Assembly (NCBI RefSeq): GCF_000321225.1
Contig: NW_004450286.1
Coordinates: 653,489 to 717,488 of the forward strand
Reading direction: 5' to 3'
Source of the DNA: Odobenus rosmarus divergens
Taxonomy: Eukaryota > Chordata > Mammalia > Carnivora > Odobenidae
Length of the DNA stretch: 64,000 bases
Shown: positions 36,701 to 50,080 of the stretch, piece by piece
Numbering within the stretch: position 1 is the stretch's first letter
How the letters are laid out: each line of letters starts with the position of its first letter
Position numbers and translations under genes: made by a program
The notes under the pieces: model-generated
The model's database searches: none
What the model was told of the DNA's origin: nothing
The model's input: the letters and a program-made list of their open reading frames with translations, nothing else

Positions 36701-39700
36701 TGGGTGTGTGTGTGTGTTTCACAGTGCTCCATGCTGAGGGTGTGTGTGTGTGTACCACTGCAGCAGGAGAACAAGGTGTGTGTGTGTGTGACAGAGGAGG
36801 AAAAGAAGGAAGTGTGTGTGTGTGTAGGGAGGGGGCTCAGAAGCAGGGTGTGTGTGTGTGTCCCCAGACCTCCTTTCTGGACCGTGTGTGTGTGTGTATC
36901 TGCAGCATCCCCTGGGGTCCTGTTCTCACCTTTGGGCTCTCCTTCCCACCTCCTGGTGTGTGTGTGTGTAGAAAAGTCCTCTATCAGTCATGTGTGTGTG
37001 TGTGTGAATTTGAAGCTGGACAAGACTGTGTGTGTGTGTGTATCCCACATCGTTTGGGGGATAAAGCAGCTGAAGCTAGGAGGGCTAAATGCCCCTGGGC
37101 ATCAGTGGCCAAGCTGAAAACTTCTGAGCACTAGGCCTACACCATTGGTCTTTGTGATGCACAACCTCCCCGTGTGTGTGTGTGTCTTCGGTGGAGAGTC
37201 AAAATGTGTGTGTGTGTGTGTAATATAGGCATATACTAGTGTTGTGTGTGTGTGTGTACCATGGCAGGAGTCCTTCAGGGTGTGTGTGTGTGTTGTCTTT
37301 GGGTCTGGGCAGTGTGTGTGTGTGTGTGTGGCCCAGGCAAGCAGCCCTGCTGTGTGTGTGTGTGTGATTCTCAGGGGACCTGGTTGTGTGTGTGTGTGTG
37401 TATTAGGAGAAGCTGTGTGGCCTGTGTGTGTGTGTGTTCCTTTCTGGGCCTCATTTTCTCTGTCTGATCACAAGGGACTCAGAACTAACCATCTGGTGTG
37501 TGTGTGTGTTCAGGGTCTATAAGGGGAGAACGTGTGTGTGTGTGTGCCTGGGGTCTGGCCTGAACAGGTGTGTGTGTGTGTGAGACAGAGCCCCTCTAGC
37601 CACGTGTGTGTGTGTGTATGGGCCCGGGGGTTCAGCCATGAATTCCAAGCACCCTTCATCTCCCCATCTACAAAAGTGTGTGTGTGTGTTGGGAGGCTAT
37701 ACACTAATGAAGTGTGTGTGTGTGTCAGAAGAGAAAAAGGGGAGCCTGTGTGTGTGTGTGTGGATATAAGGCAGCAGCCTAGGGTGTGTGTGTGTGTGGC
37801 TGGTCACTGGGCCCTGCCCGTGTGTGTGTGTGTACACCAGCAATCCAGCAACCTCTAGTCTACTAGAGAGGTTTTCCTGGCATTCACTTCCGTGTGTGTG
37901 TGTGTGAAAATCTTCCGCACGTCATGTGTGTGTGTGTGTGTCTCTGTAGATGGTTCTGAAGCCGTGTGTGTGTGTGTCCCAACTCTAGAGAAAGTGACAG
38001 TGTGTGTGTGTGTTCCCTCTCTCCGACTGGGGTTTGTGTGTGTGTGTGTCATGTCTACCACTATGAGGGACGTGTGTGTGTGTGTGGAAAGTGCCAGCCA
38101 TCAGGAGGTGTGTGTGTGTGTGGGCAGACAGAGGGCAAAGCAAGTGTGTGTGTGTGTTGTCACCACGTGTGAAAATGTTGTGTGTGTGTGTGTCATGGCC
38201 CAGATGCCTCAGCAGGTGTGTGTGTGTGTAAGCCCTGTAGTCTTCTAGTTCGTGTGTGTGTGTGTCATCTCCAATAGATCCCACAACGTGTGTGTGTGTG
38301 TCCTGGATGCAGCCTCCCTGGTCGTGTGTGTGTGTGTGCTCCAGGCAGTGCCCGGCCTGGTGTGTGTGTGTGTCAAGCAAAGCGGGGCTCACCTGTCCCT
38401 AGAGGTCTAAGAATTATAGCTGAGCCGGCTAGTGTGTGTGTGTGTGAGGGAGAAGTCTTCACCTAGGGTGTGTGTGTGTGTTCTGGATAGTTAGAGGGAA
38501 CAGGTGTGTGTGTGTGTTGGCCGGAGCAATGTAAGTGGAGTGTGTGTGTGTGTAATCTGCACGGTATATTCAAGGGTGTGTGTGTGTGTTGCCAGAGGGG
38601 AGAGAAACCCAGTGTGTGTGTGTGTGGCAGAATGGGGCGGGGGGGGGGTGTGTGTGTGTGTGCCAGTCCCACCCCTCTCCCTGGTGTGTGTGTGTGTACC
38701 TGAAGCCCCATTGCCTTCTGTGTGTGTGTGTGTGCCTGGAGAGAGGCCCTGGAGGAGCGTGGGGTGAGCGAGGTGGCACTGGGTGACAAGGGTGTGTGTG
38801 TGTGTATTAGAATGACATGTCACTGCCGTGTGTGTGTGTGTGGGTAGGTGCCTGAGATGCATAGTGTGTGTGTGTGTGCTCCGCTCCGTGGGTGATTTAG
38901 TGTGTGTGTGTGTCCAGTCCGGCCACTGGTCCAGGGGCAGCCCACACCACAGAGAGAGGTGTCCTCCATCAGTGTGTGTGTGTGTAAGTGCAGAACGGCC
39001 AACTCAGGTGTGTGTGTGTGTAGGGCTCTAGGATGCATGGGGCGTGTGTGTGTGTGTCAGGTGCACAATGCAACCCCTTTCCTTTCCCCTGGGGCCCCTC
39101 CTTAGAAGACAATTCGTGTGTGTGTGTGTCCTTTACAACCTCTCTTAGTTTGTGTGTGTGTGTGTGAGCCCACCAGGATTTATCTGCAGGACCTAACCAA
39201 CTGCACAGAACGGCAGGAACCTGGTGTGTGTGTGTGTCCAATGCTAACGTTCTAAGGGAGTGTGTGTGTGTGTCCCTCTACCCAGGACTCAGTTTGTGTG
39301 TGTGTGTGTAATGGAGTCAGACAAGAGAGCCGTGTGTGTGTGTGTAATAACTCTCTCGTCATTTCTGGTGTGTGTGTGTGTGTTGCCTGGCTGGCCTAGG
39401 GCTGTGTGTGTGTGTGTAGTCCATGCACCTTGTCCTGCTGTGTGTGTGTGTGTGCCCAGGGGCTGACCAGCAACCGTGTGTGTGTGTGTGCCCAGAACCT
39501 TGGACTGCCATGTGTGTGTGTGTGTTCAAAGACCCTGTGGTCCAAACGTGTGTGTGTGTGTATGGGCCATGGAGGCCCAGAGAGGGCAATGACTTGCCCA
39601 AGGCTGCACAGCAAGCCATGTGTGTGTGTGTGTTGTACCTTAGTTGAGATCTTGGGTGTGTGTGTGTGTGGTACAAAGGCTGTGCTAACTGGTGTGTGTG

Positions 39701-42700
39701 TGTGTTCACAGGGAGTCCCCTGGGGTAGTGTGTGTGTGTGTGACCCTGATGGGTGGGGTCCACGTGTGTGTGTGTGTAAATCGCCCCCACCTGCCAAGAA
39801 CCCACAATCGAGACAAGAGGAAGAGATTCTAGTGGGTGTGTGTGTGTGTAGAGTACACTGTCCCAACTAAAGTGTGTGTGTGTGTTCACCACTGCCTGTC
39901 ATTCCACGTGTGTGTGTGTGTCGCTTTGGGGTAAAAACTGCCCGTGTGTGTGTGTGTGTTACAAAGTCATTTCCTAGCAGTGTGTGTGTGTGTAATTTGT
40001 CAGAAGTCCTTCTCTGTGTGTGTGTGTGTCCGAGATCAAATAAAGGAGCCAAAGAGAAAGACCCCTGCTTCTTCTGGGGTGCAGATAGTGTGTGTGTGTG
40101 TTCTCTCCCCATGGGCAGCCCTGGTGTGTGTGTGTGTGGTTTACAGCTTGTCCCAGCACGTGTGTGTGTGTGTACACACACACACACACACAAACGTGTG
40201 TGTGTGTGTACGCACACACCCCACGGCCAAGGTGTGTGTGTGTGTATCAGCCTAGCAAAGACCTTCTGTGTGTGTGTGTGTGTTTTCTCAGGGGTGGGGA
40301 GCTGTGTGTGTGTGTGTGCATCCAAGCCAAGGGAGTGGAGTGTGTGTGTGTGTTTTCCATCCCAGAGAGACTCGAGTGTGTGTGTGTGTTCTCCGTCCTC
40401 CCCCTCCTCCTGTGTGTGTGTGTGTGTTCTGCCAGCCTGAATGCAAGGTGTGTGTGTGTGTGCCCATCCTCTGCCCTACTACCGTGTGTGTGTGTGTCGA
40501 GGGTGTTCTCTGAGTGGCCGTGTGTGTGTGTGTCCCTCGCAGGGGCTGGTAGCTCGTGTGTGTGTGTGTTCCAGGGCCCCCAGAGCCCCCCGTGTGTGTG
40601 TGTGTGCCCACTCCTCAGTTGCAGGCCGTGTGTGTGTGTGTCGCTCGTTAGCACTCACAGGGGGTGTGTGTGTGTGTGCCTCCCAACCGGAAGATGACAG
40701 TGTGTGTGTGTGTTCACTCACTGGCTCACAGTCTCGTGTGTGTGTGTGTGCAGGCACCCAGGTGGCGGTGCGTGTGTGTGTGTGTCCTCCTCCTGCCTCT
40801 CGGCTCCGTGTGTGTGTGTGTCTTCGAGCCTTTGCTTCCCTCTGTGTGTGTGTGTGTTGCCCCTCCGGCTCTCCTCCTGGTGTGTGTGTGTGTTCCCTTT
40901 CGGGCCCCAGCCCTCGTGTGTGTGTGTGTTTCTGCCCCTCATTCCTGCCTCGTGTGTGTGTGTGTTCCGGGGAGCCCCCAGGCCTGTGTGTGTGTGTGTG
41001 TAAGCCAGTGCTGAATCAGGGTTGTGTGTGTGTGTGTAGCTGAAGGCACCCGTCCCTTCGTGTGTGTGTGTGTCGCCCGGCAGCCTCCTCCCGCTGTGTG
41101 TGTGTGTGTCGCCATCTCCGGGGGGCCCAGCGTGTGTGTGTGTGTCAAGGCAGGCAGGGGAGGGGAGGTGTGTGTGTGTGTCCCTCAGATAGCCAAGGTG
41201 GGTGTGTGTGTGTGTGTAATGGAAGCACAGAGACATGAAGAGACGACCCCAGCCAAGCTGCGGTTCAAACCCAGGGTGTGTGTGTGTGTAAGCCCAGGGG
41301 CTTCCTTATCTGTGTGTGTGTGTGTCCAGACAGCTGGGCTAATGGTACAGCCAGGACTCGAACCTCCAGCCCTGCAGGCGCACGTGTGTGTGTGTGTTCC
41401 GAGCCAGGAGATGCTCACGGAGGGGTGTCCCTGCCACCAAGGGGATACCATCTAGGTGTGTGTGTGTGTTGGGGGGGGTCCTGGAAGGAAGGTGTGTGTG
41501 TGTGTAGATGGGGGACCCCGGTGGGAGAGCAGGAGGCAGGGAGGGGATGAGCAGGGGAGGAAGGTGTGTGTGTGTGTAAGTGGGGGGAGGGCAGAGCAGG
41601 TGTGTGTGTGTGTGAAAAGACAAAGGGAAGGAGACGTGTGTGTGTGTGTAGCCCTTCCTCCCCTCCCCCAAGTGTGTGTGTGTGTAATAGGCTGTGCGGT
41701 GAAAGAGGTGTGTGTGTGTGTCAGGCGTCTGAAGCAAGAGGTAGTGTGTGTGTGTGTGGAGGAGCGTCCCCACAGACCTCAGCCCGGACGAGGCGGTGGC
41801 CGCATCTGCCCCGCCTGCCCCGGCCCCGACCCGGGCCCGAGGACATCCTTCCACCCAGGAATAACCCACCCGTGCAGCGTTCGGCCAGCTCAGAGCCAGG
41901 CTCTGGGCACCCAGACCTGGCAGGTTGGCTGTTACAACCCCACTGTACAGATGGAGAAACTGAGGCTCAGAGAGCCACATGACAGGCCTGACTCCTGGGC
42001 ACCACCACGAGGACTTGGTCACAGAGGGGACAGACACCCTGTGGGATTCCCTGGGCTCAGAATTAAAGTGTGTGTGTGTGTCGACCCTCACCTCCGAGTG
42101 CCCCCCACCCCGGGCTGACACCCAGCATCAAGGAGGGCAGAGAGGAGAGGGTGAGGGGTGAAGTCCCAGGAGATCGTGTGTGTGTGTGTACAATGCCCCC
42201 ACTACCTTCTTGTGTGTGTGTGTGTGGGGGTGGCTGAGGCCTGGAGAGTGTGTGTGTGTGTCCCTGGTGCTCACCACAGAGGCGTGTGTGTGTGTGTAGA
42301 ACCGGGAGATCTTTCTGTTGTGTGTGTGTGTGTGCCCCTAAGTGGCTGGGTGGCCGTGTGTGTGTGTGTCTTCCCGGAACTTGAGCTCCCTCATAACCCC
42401 GTGCCCTTCCTGCCTACCTCCTGGGCACGCCTGTGGAAGAACTAATTAGTGGTTGGTTTGCAGAGGCAAAGCCCCACATGAACACCGAGGGTTATTAGCG
42501 TGTGTGTGTGTGTAGGAAGGCCAGCTAGGAGCTGCGTGTGTGTGTGTGTTGGTTTCTCTGCCCAACTTGAGGTGTGTGTGTGTGTTGTTAGCAGACAGCG
42601 TGATTATGTGTGTGTGTGTGTAATCTCTTAGGTTTATAAACAGGTGTGTGTGTGTGTATCTTAGGGCTCTTCCACATTTGTGTGTGTGTGTGTCCAGCAG

Positions 42701-45700
42701 GTCAATACCGCAGCAGTGTGTGTGTGTGTTCTCCGTGCTTTTATGAGACACGTGTGTGTGTGTGTTCTTGACCAGGGCCACACAGCAGTGTGTGTGTGTG
42801 TCTGGAGTCAGTGGTCATGGTCTGTGTGTGTGTGTGTAGAACCCATCTTCTGTAGACTCACTGATTCTCTCGGTCTCTCTCTAGCCATCTCAGGAGTGTG
42901 TGTGTGTGTACACTTGTCTCGTGTTTTCTATGTGTGTGTGTGTGTTGTGATCAAGGCAGCGCTGGTGGTGTGTGTGTGTGTATGGTGCAGGTGAGGCTCA
43001 GAGGTGTGTGTGTGTGTACTAAAGATCACACAGCAACAGGTGTGTGTGTGTGTTCCCCCTCCAGTGCTCTAACCAGGGTGGCAGCTGGAGCTGGGGAGGC
43101 TCCAGGGGAACGTGTGTGTGTGTGTTATGACAGGAAGGAAGGCCTTGGTGTGTGTGTGTGTCCTGCGGGGTGCGGGGGAGGGGGTGTGTGTGTGTGTGCC
43201 CGTGGCCATCTCCCTTCCGTGGCCCCCAGTTGGTCGTGAGGGAGGAAAATGAGGAGTGTGTGTGTGTGTCAGACAGAGAGGAGACCCCAGTGTGTGTGTG
43301 TGTGTAGCTAACTCCCCCCCTGTTTGTGTGTGTGTGTGTGTAACTGCCATATGAGGATGGGGCGTGTGTGTGTGTGTCCTTAGGTTCCCTCTGGTTCGGA
43401 GGCCGCTGAGGTCCTGCCCCTGAGTCCAGCCCGCCGTGTGTGTGTGTGTATGTTGGGGTGGGGGGCAGGGGGTGTGTGTGTGTGTAAGGCAGGAGCCCTG
43501 GCCTTGTGTGTGTGTGTGTGTGGACCTTGAGCAGGTCCCTCACGTGTGTGTGTGTGTTCTCCTCATCTATCAAGTAAGGGTGTGTGTGTGTGTCCCTTCC
43601 GGCCCCAGGGCAGCCATGACTGAGGCTCCTGGGGTTGCGGCTCACAGCTGGGTGTGTGTGTGTGTCAGGAGTCTGATTCAGACATGGGTGTGTGTGTGTG
43701 TCCCAGCCTCCCCGGGCCACCAGGTGTGTGTGTGTGTCCCCAAGGATGCCCTGTTCATCGTGTGTGTGTGTGTCAGGCCCCAGAGCTCTGGCCCAGTGTG
43801 TGTGTGTGTAAACAGCACTAGCAGCCCAAGTGTGTGTGTGTGTGTGACAGATGGGCTCGCCTGGGCTGCAGGGGAGGTAGGAGGTGAGCAGGGCTGGGAC
43901 TGGGTGTGTGTGTGTGTGGGCGGGGGCTGGAGGGGAGAAGTGTGTGTGTGTGTAGAAAGATGAGCAGGGGGACAGTCCCTGGGGCCTCCTCCCAAGAAAC
44001 TGCCCCCAGGGCCTACAGGGCTCCTGCTTTGTAGGCTGTCGGGGTGGGTGTGTGTGTGTGTCCTGTACCCTTCTGACTTTGGGGTGTGTGTGTGTGTCAG
44101 ATTAGATCTCAGGCCAAAGGTCCAGAAGCAATGGGGGAACGAAGCTAGCCATGACCCTCTCATCACCAGGCACAGCACTTCAGTTGGTCAGGATTTCCCA
44201 GCACAATCTCCCTGGAGTCGCCATGACGTGTGTGTGTGTGTCTCATTTCATAGCCAGAGAAACGTGTGTGTGTGTGTGGCTGGAGACGCTTACCACATCG
44301 TGTGTGTGTGTGTTGAGCTTGTCCGTGGACTTGCTGTGTGTGTGTGTGTCTGGCTCCCAGCTGGAACCCGAGTGTGTGTGTGTGTTGTGCGGAGGGATGC
44401 TCCATCAAGGCATCAAGGCCCAAGAGAAGCGGCCAGCGCTCCGGTGTGTGTGTGTGTAACAGACGGGGCATTCCGTGGGGTGGGGAGGAAGGTGAGGAAT
44501 GGGGGCAAGCATGATCTTCTCCTGAGGATGTATTACAAGGTCAACCAAAAGGTGTGTGTGTGTGTCCGATTGACGAAGTCAGCGCAGGTGTGTGTGTGTG
44601 TCCGGGATTCTGCCGGCAGCGCGGTGTGTGTGTGTGTCATTCACATGGAGAATGGGGACGTGTGTGTGTGTGTGGGCACCAGGACGGGGAAAGTAGTGTG
44701 TGTGTGTGTTTGGTTGGAACACCTGCAGTGTGTGTGTGTGTGTGTAGCAAAGGGGACGCCTCGCCCAGTGTGTGTGTGTGTGCCCTCCGTGGGCACCCAT
44801 GGGGTGTGTGTGTGTGTAAAGAGCTCCCTCCCCCACCCCGTGTGTGTGTGTGTCTCCCCCTCTACCCCTGCTTTTGTGTGTGTGTGTGTTCCCCCCCCCC
44901 CCCGCCACCTTGTGTGTGTGTGTGTTGCTGGGAGCGCTGCAGGGAGGGTGTGTGTGTGTGTTGGTGCTCTGCAATTCAGTGCCGTGTGTGTGTGTGTTCC
45001 TGACCTGTGAATGAGACATGTGTGTGTGTGTGTCGTGGGCTTTGCGAGATTAAGAGTGTGTGTGTGTGTAGTAAGCTCTCCACTGCTCCTCGTGTGTGTG
45101 TGTGTCCTTAGCCAAGTGCACATCCTCATTGCTTTAACCCAGCCTCTCATGAGGGACTCCTGGGTGTGTGTGTGTGTCCAGCCCCCTGCCCCTCCATCTC
45201 CTCTGCACAGCCTGCCACGGTGAGCTTCCTGAAATGTGTGTGTGTGTGTCGCCACTTTGGGGCTTAAAAATGTGTGTGTGTGTGTTATGGGATGAAATTA
45301 AAGAATGGTGTGTGTGTGTGTTCAGGTGTGGTCATGGTAGTACGTGTGTGTGTGTGTTTTAAAGAGTCCCCGAGTTTTAGTGTGTGTGTGTGTTTTATAT
45401 ATGAAATGATATGTGGTGTGTGTGTGTGTAATCTGAGGGTGGGGTACAGCTGGAACGAGCTGGGCAAACTGTCCATTGTTAAGCCAGGTGTGTGTGTGTG
45501 TTATGAGGATCATTATACCAGCTGTGTGTGTGTGTGTGTGTTTGAAACTTCCTATAGTAGTGTGTGTGTGTGTCGTGGAGGGAGAATGGATGAGAGTGTG
45601 TGTGTGTGTGATCACCGTTGGTGAGCACAGGGTGTGTGTGTGTGTGCATGCTTTTGTGTATATTTGTGTGTGTGTGTGTGTAAAAGTTGTTTTGGTATTG

Positions 45701-48289
45701 TGTGTGTGTGTGTGTGTCTGTCTGCTCCTCCTTGCTGCCCCAGGATGGGGCTCCTTGGCGCTGGTCCTCCAGAAAGTGTGTGTGTGTGTCCAGCGCACTT
45801 CTCGCTGTCCCGTGTGTGTGTGTGTAGGACTTGCCTGCACCTCACGCGTGTGTGTGTGTGTCTGCAGTCAGCTGCCAGACACTGTGTGTGTGTGTGTTGC
45901 TCTGTCCCCTCGGTGGCACGTGTGTGTGTGTGTTCAGCCAAGAGGTCTTGGTTGAGTGTGTGTGTGTGTTTCTCTAGGAAGCAGGTCCTGCTTCTCCTCC
46001 GGTCTCCACCCTGATGGAAGAGATCACGTGTGTGTGTGTGTCCCTACAATCCATGTGGCCAGGGTGTGTGTGTGTGTGGGGCCGGGTTTGTCTTTGTCTG
46101 TGTGTGTGTGTGTCCTAGCACCAAGCCTGAATTCTGTGTGTGTGTGTGTTCCAGAGGTCTCATGTAACACGGGACATCGTCTGGCTGCGCAAATCCCAGA
46201 GAACCGGGATCATTTCCTGAGGTCGCCCTGCCCCCTGTTGGTGGTGTGTGTGTGTGTAGGGTTGGGTGGAAGCAAAACTGTGTGTGTGTGTGTCCCAGAG
46301 CCTATAGCAGAGCTCGTGTGTGTGTGTGTAGATGGGCGAGCCCCCGCCACAGTGTGTGTGTGTGTCCATCACCGTCAGCCTCCTCCCACCCCTTGGGGCT
46401 CCCATATTCTCAGCCCACTGAAGACTCTCCTTAGGAACTGGGCACACCCTCCCTCAGGCCAGCTGACTTTGGCTAAGCCCCCCGACCGCCAACACGTGTG
46501 TGTGTGTGTCCTGGCCAGCTCCTGGTGAATCGTGTGTGTGTGTGTTGAACATCCCTCCATGCGGACACTGCCCTGTCCCCCACGTGTAGAGTTACTCTGT
46601 GTCGTGTGTGTGTGTGTCAACCATAGTCCTCTAGGATGGGTGTGTGTGTGTGTATTACTGGGGTAACCGACTCCTTGCCCAGACCAGAGGGTCCTTAAGA
46701 GAGGCCACTTGGTGTGTGTGTGTGTGAGACCCACTAAGAACTGAACTCGTGGGTTTGGTTTCTAGCACTCTTGCTGAAGCTCCGTGTGTGTGTGTGTAAG
46801 GAAGGCTGAGTCATCAGACGTGTGTGTGTGTGTGTTTTTGTCTCCCTCGGGAGGAGTGTGTGTGTGTGTATCTCTAATGTCTAGAACGGTCGTGTGTGTG
46901 TGTGTAGCCCCCAGTCCCACGTGGCCCGTGTGTGTGTGTGTGTAGCTGACCTACCCTTCCCTCGTGTGTGTGTGTGTCGGCTCAGATGGCCAGAGCCATG
47001 TGTGTGTGTGTGTTGCAATTAAGGGAGTGAGCGCCGTGTGTGTGTGTGTATTCAGGGCACCCTGGGGACACCTCATCCCAAAAACCAGTGGCCACCTCCA
47101 AGTGTGCGTGTGTGTGTGTGTCTGCTCCTAAGCTGTCTTTCAGGTGTGTGTGTGTGTAACAACATTTAGTGAATGCCTGGTGTGTGTGTGTGTTAAGCTG
47201 AGCACCAGCATTATAATGGGGAGGGACCACATGATCTCTGGGGGACAAAATCGTCACCGTCACCACCACCCTGATCGAGAACCACTGGTGTGTGTGTGTG
47301 TGGTAGGCAAGCATGGTCCCTCTGTGTGTGTGTGTGTAAAGAGCCATTTGTGTTGGGGGGTGTGTGTGTGTGTAGCCCCCCTGCGGGTGGCTCCGGTGTG
47401 TGTGTGTGTAGGGCAAAGGTGGCCGGTTTCAGGATTTCCACCAGGCAGAGCCTGCTGTCCCTGCCCAGTGTGTGTGTGTGTGTGCACCCCTCAGGAACGG
47501 CTGGTGTGTGTGTGTGTGAGCAGCCTCAGCTACCTGGGGGTGTGTGTGTGTGTCACTATGGCCTCAGAGAAGGCCAGTTGCTGGAACAGAAGCATGGGCT
47601 ACAGAGCAGGGGTGTGTGTGTGTGTAGCAGCACCCTCTGTGGCAAACATTGAGGCGGGCTGCCTGGAAAAGCCAGACTCTTCGCTCATGGAGAATGGAAG
47701 CTTTCCTTTGGGATGGTGCAAGCCCCTGGGTTCATGTCTGCCTAGGGACATGGCTTGGAGGAGGAGCCCCCAGAATATATATTGAACTTCTGTGTGTGTG
47801 TGTGTGTGGGTCCTACCATGCTCTATTGTGTGTGTGTGTGTAGGGACACCACTTGCCTCCCAAGTGTGTGTGTGTGTTATACCTGTAACTATGATCTCAG
47901 TGTGTGTGTGTGTTCCTTCCTGCCACTTGTCACAGGTGTGTGTGTGTGTAAATCAAACAGTAACAGATGAAGTGTGTGTGTGTGTAGGGAGGGAAGGGAA
48001 CTCGCCCGTGTGTGTGTGTGTCTTGGGAACATGGTGCCTGAAAACAGACATGGCGACCAGAATTATGAACGCAGAGAAGCTTAGAACTGGAAGGGATCTA
48101 GGGCCGTAGGTAGAGGTGTGTGTGTGTGTCCGCCGTCCCTACAGCAGCCCTGTGTGTGTGTGTGTATTCAGCTGCTGCCAGCCAGGTGTGTGTGTGTGTG
48201 TCGCTCTTGAGGGAGGCCCATCCGTGTGTGTGTGTGTATGGCTGGTTTAGAGTTCAGCTGTGTGTGTGTGTGTCATTAGAACTAAATAG
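33761..48289. other. Intergenic DNA under the lattice, no gene seen
   Basis: Ordinary sequence in the windows, with no exon recognised. A natural CA microsatellite is visible in the window at 40,174-40,195 and again at 40,211-40,218, interrupted by a GT block of the opposite strand sense. An antisense MIR lies at 41,915-42,000. The section at 41,758-42,067 has eight consecutive empty slots, giving a 310-bp view of the unmodified locus. Confidence 0.6.
41915..42000 (-). repeat. MIR fragment, antisense
   Basis: The phrases ggctgttacaaccccactgt, acagatggagaaactgaggc and tcagagagccacatgac are the reverse-complement MIR core. It lies within a run of empty lattice slots and is therefore readable without interruption. 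Confidence 0.75.
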
Positions 48290-49165
48290 AGCATCGGTGT
48301 GACTGCAGACAAGGTACGATCAAAATTCACAGTGTGTGTGTGTGTCCAACAATAGCCAATTAGAAATGTAATGGGACAAATATCCCATGCACAATGGCCA
48401 ACCGTGTGTGTGTGTGTCCTAAGAGTAAACTTAATGAGAGTGTGTGTGTGTGTATACAAGGAACACAATAAAACTTTACTGAAGGACATAAAGAAGGCCT
48501 GAATAAATGGAGTGTGTGTGTGTGTTCCAGATGGGAAGACTCAATAAGTGTGTGTGTGTGTTTCTTCCCAAATTAAATCTATAGTGTGTGTGTGTGTCCA
48601 ATCAGAACCCTAAAGGGATGTGTGTGTGTGTGTACAGGCTGGTTTTAAAGCTCATGTGTGTGTGTGTGTAAGTAAGAATCACCAAGAACATGTGTGTGTG
48701 TGTGTAAAAATGAGATGAAACTTGACCGTGTGTGTGTGTGTACACGTTGTAAAGCTAGAGTAATTACAACAGGGCAGAGCAGGTGCATCCAAGGAACAGG
48801 TGTGTGTGTGTGTAAACCGTGCTACGGGGATCATGGTGTGTGTGTGTGTTGCAAGAGCAGCATTCGGATCGGTGTGTGTGTGTGTGACTAGTTGAGATAC
48901 AAACAGTGTGTGTGTGTGTGTTCTCCACTTGGAAAACAAAATAGTGTGTGTGTGTGTCGGGGTTTTGTTGTTGTTGTTAGTGTGTGTGTGTGTTCTCACA
49001 TGACGCCCAAAAGAAGTGTGTGTGTGTGTTAATAATCTGAGCACTTTTTACCAGCTGTCCAATATTTGTTCATCCTGATGTGAGGAAGTGTGTGTGTGTG
49101 TAGACATGAAATCCAGAAACCACAAAGGAAAAGTCAGGCAAATCTGCCTGTCTAAAAATTTAACA
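48290..49165 (+). mobile_element. L1 LINE ORF2 fragment, lattice-modified
   Basis: The windows include caatagccaattagaaatgt, cctaagagtaaacttaatg, acaaggaacacaataaaac, aaggacataaagaaggcctg followed by aataaatgg, gatgggaagactcaata, and cttcccaaattaaatctata. This is the order of a sense L1 ORF2 segment. A SINEC copy follows directly at 49,171. The right boundary is uncertain. Confidence 0.7.
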
Positions 49166-49170
49166 TTTCA

Positions 49171-49376
49171 GGGCGCCTGAGTGGCTCAGTCGGTTGTGTG
49201 TGTGTGTGTATTTCAGCTCAGGTCATGATCTGTGTGTGTGTGTGTCGAGCCCCGCCTCAGGGTCTGCGTGTGTGTGTGTGTCTGCTGAAGATTCTCTCGC
49301 TCTGTGTGTGTGTGTGTCCCTCCCCCACCCCCTCTCTCTGTGTGTGTGTGTGTAAAAAAAAAAAAAAAATTAACAG
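49171..49376 (+). mobile_element. SINEC SINE, sense, cut by lattice blocks
   Basis: Starts with gggcgcctgagtggctcagt, then windows with ttcagctcaggtcatgatct, gagccccgcctcagggtctg, ctgaagattctctcgctct and a pyrimidine-rich part, ending in a 16-base A run. The 5' flank ttaacatttca and the attaaca after the A tail suggest a target-site duplication whose 3' copy is truncated by the block beginning at 49,376. Confidence 0.88.
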
Positions 49377-49829
49377 TGTGTGTGTGTGTTAAGCTAAAAA
49401 GCAAATGAGATGCAGAGAAATATTTACAACACGTAATAAATGAGGGGGTGTGTGTGTGTGTATCAACAAGAAAAGGACCATCTGTGTGTGTGTGTGTCAA
49501 ACAAAAAACACTGCAGGCAGTGTGTGTGTGTGTGAAAGTCCAGGGCAGGTGCTTTGTGTGTGTGTGTGTCCCTGAGGGCAATAGGCTGAATGTGTGTGTG
49601 TGTGTTCAGAGACCGTGTAGAACACATGAGGATTGCTCCCCCAAGGAGCAAGGAAGTGGATTTGTGTGTGTGTGTGTCTGGTCCCCACTGGTGGAGAGTG
49701 TGTGTGTGTGTGTCCACTCTAAATGTCTAGACAGAGTGTGTGTGTGTGTCGGAGAATGTCCTCCGGGGGAGGGAGGCCAGAGCAGCAGTGAACGATGGAC
49801 AGATCGTGCACGTGACCTTCACTTGGGGT

Positions 49830-50080
49830 TGAGAGGGCACAGGCACGGTGCCGGGCACTTACCACGGACCATCTCATTTGTGTGTGTGTGTGTCCCTACA
49901 AGGCAACTATTATCATTATTATTATTACTCCCATTGTACAGTTGAGTAAACGTGTGTGTGTGTGTGTTCAGTAACTTGCCCAAATCCGTGTGTGTGTGTG
50001 TTGGAAGAGCGGGACCTCAGAGCAGATGCTGCTCCAGTTCCTGCCTCGGCCTCCGCGTGGTGTGTGTGTGTGTGCACAAA
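49830..50080 (-). repeat. MIR element, antisense, lattice-modified
   Basis: The windows read gtgccgggcacttaccacgg, aactattatcattattatta, ctcccattgtacagttgag and cagtaacttgcccaaatcc, in reverse-complement MIR order, separated by GT blocks. Confidence 0.7.

Noticed and set aside
44048..45010. 320-residue open frame with Val-Cys repeats every 12 residues
   Set aside because: Direct translation of the GT lattice. GT runs have no stops in any frame and the period is 12 codons. No splice sites, codon bias or domain support it. The same applies to all other Val-Cys frames to the right of 18.4 kb.
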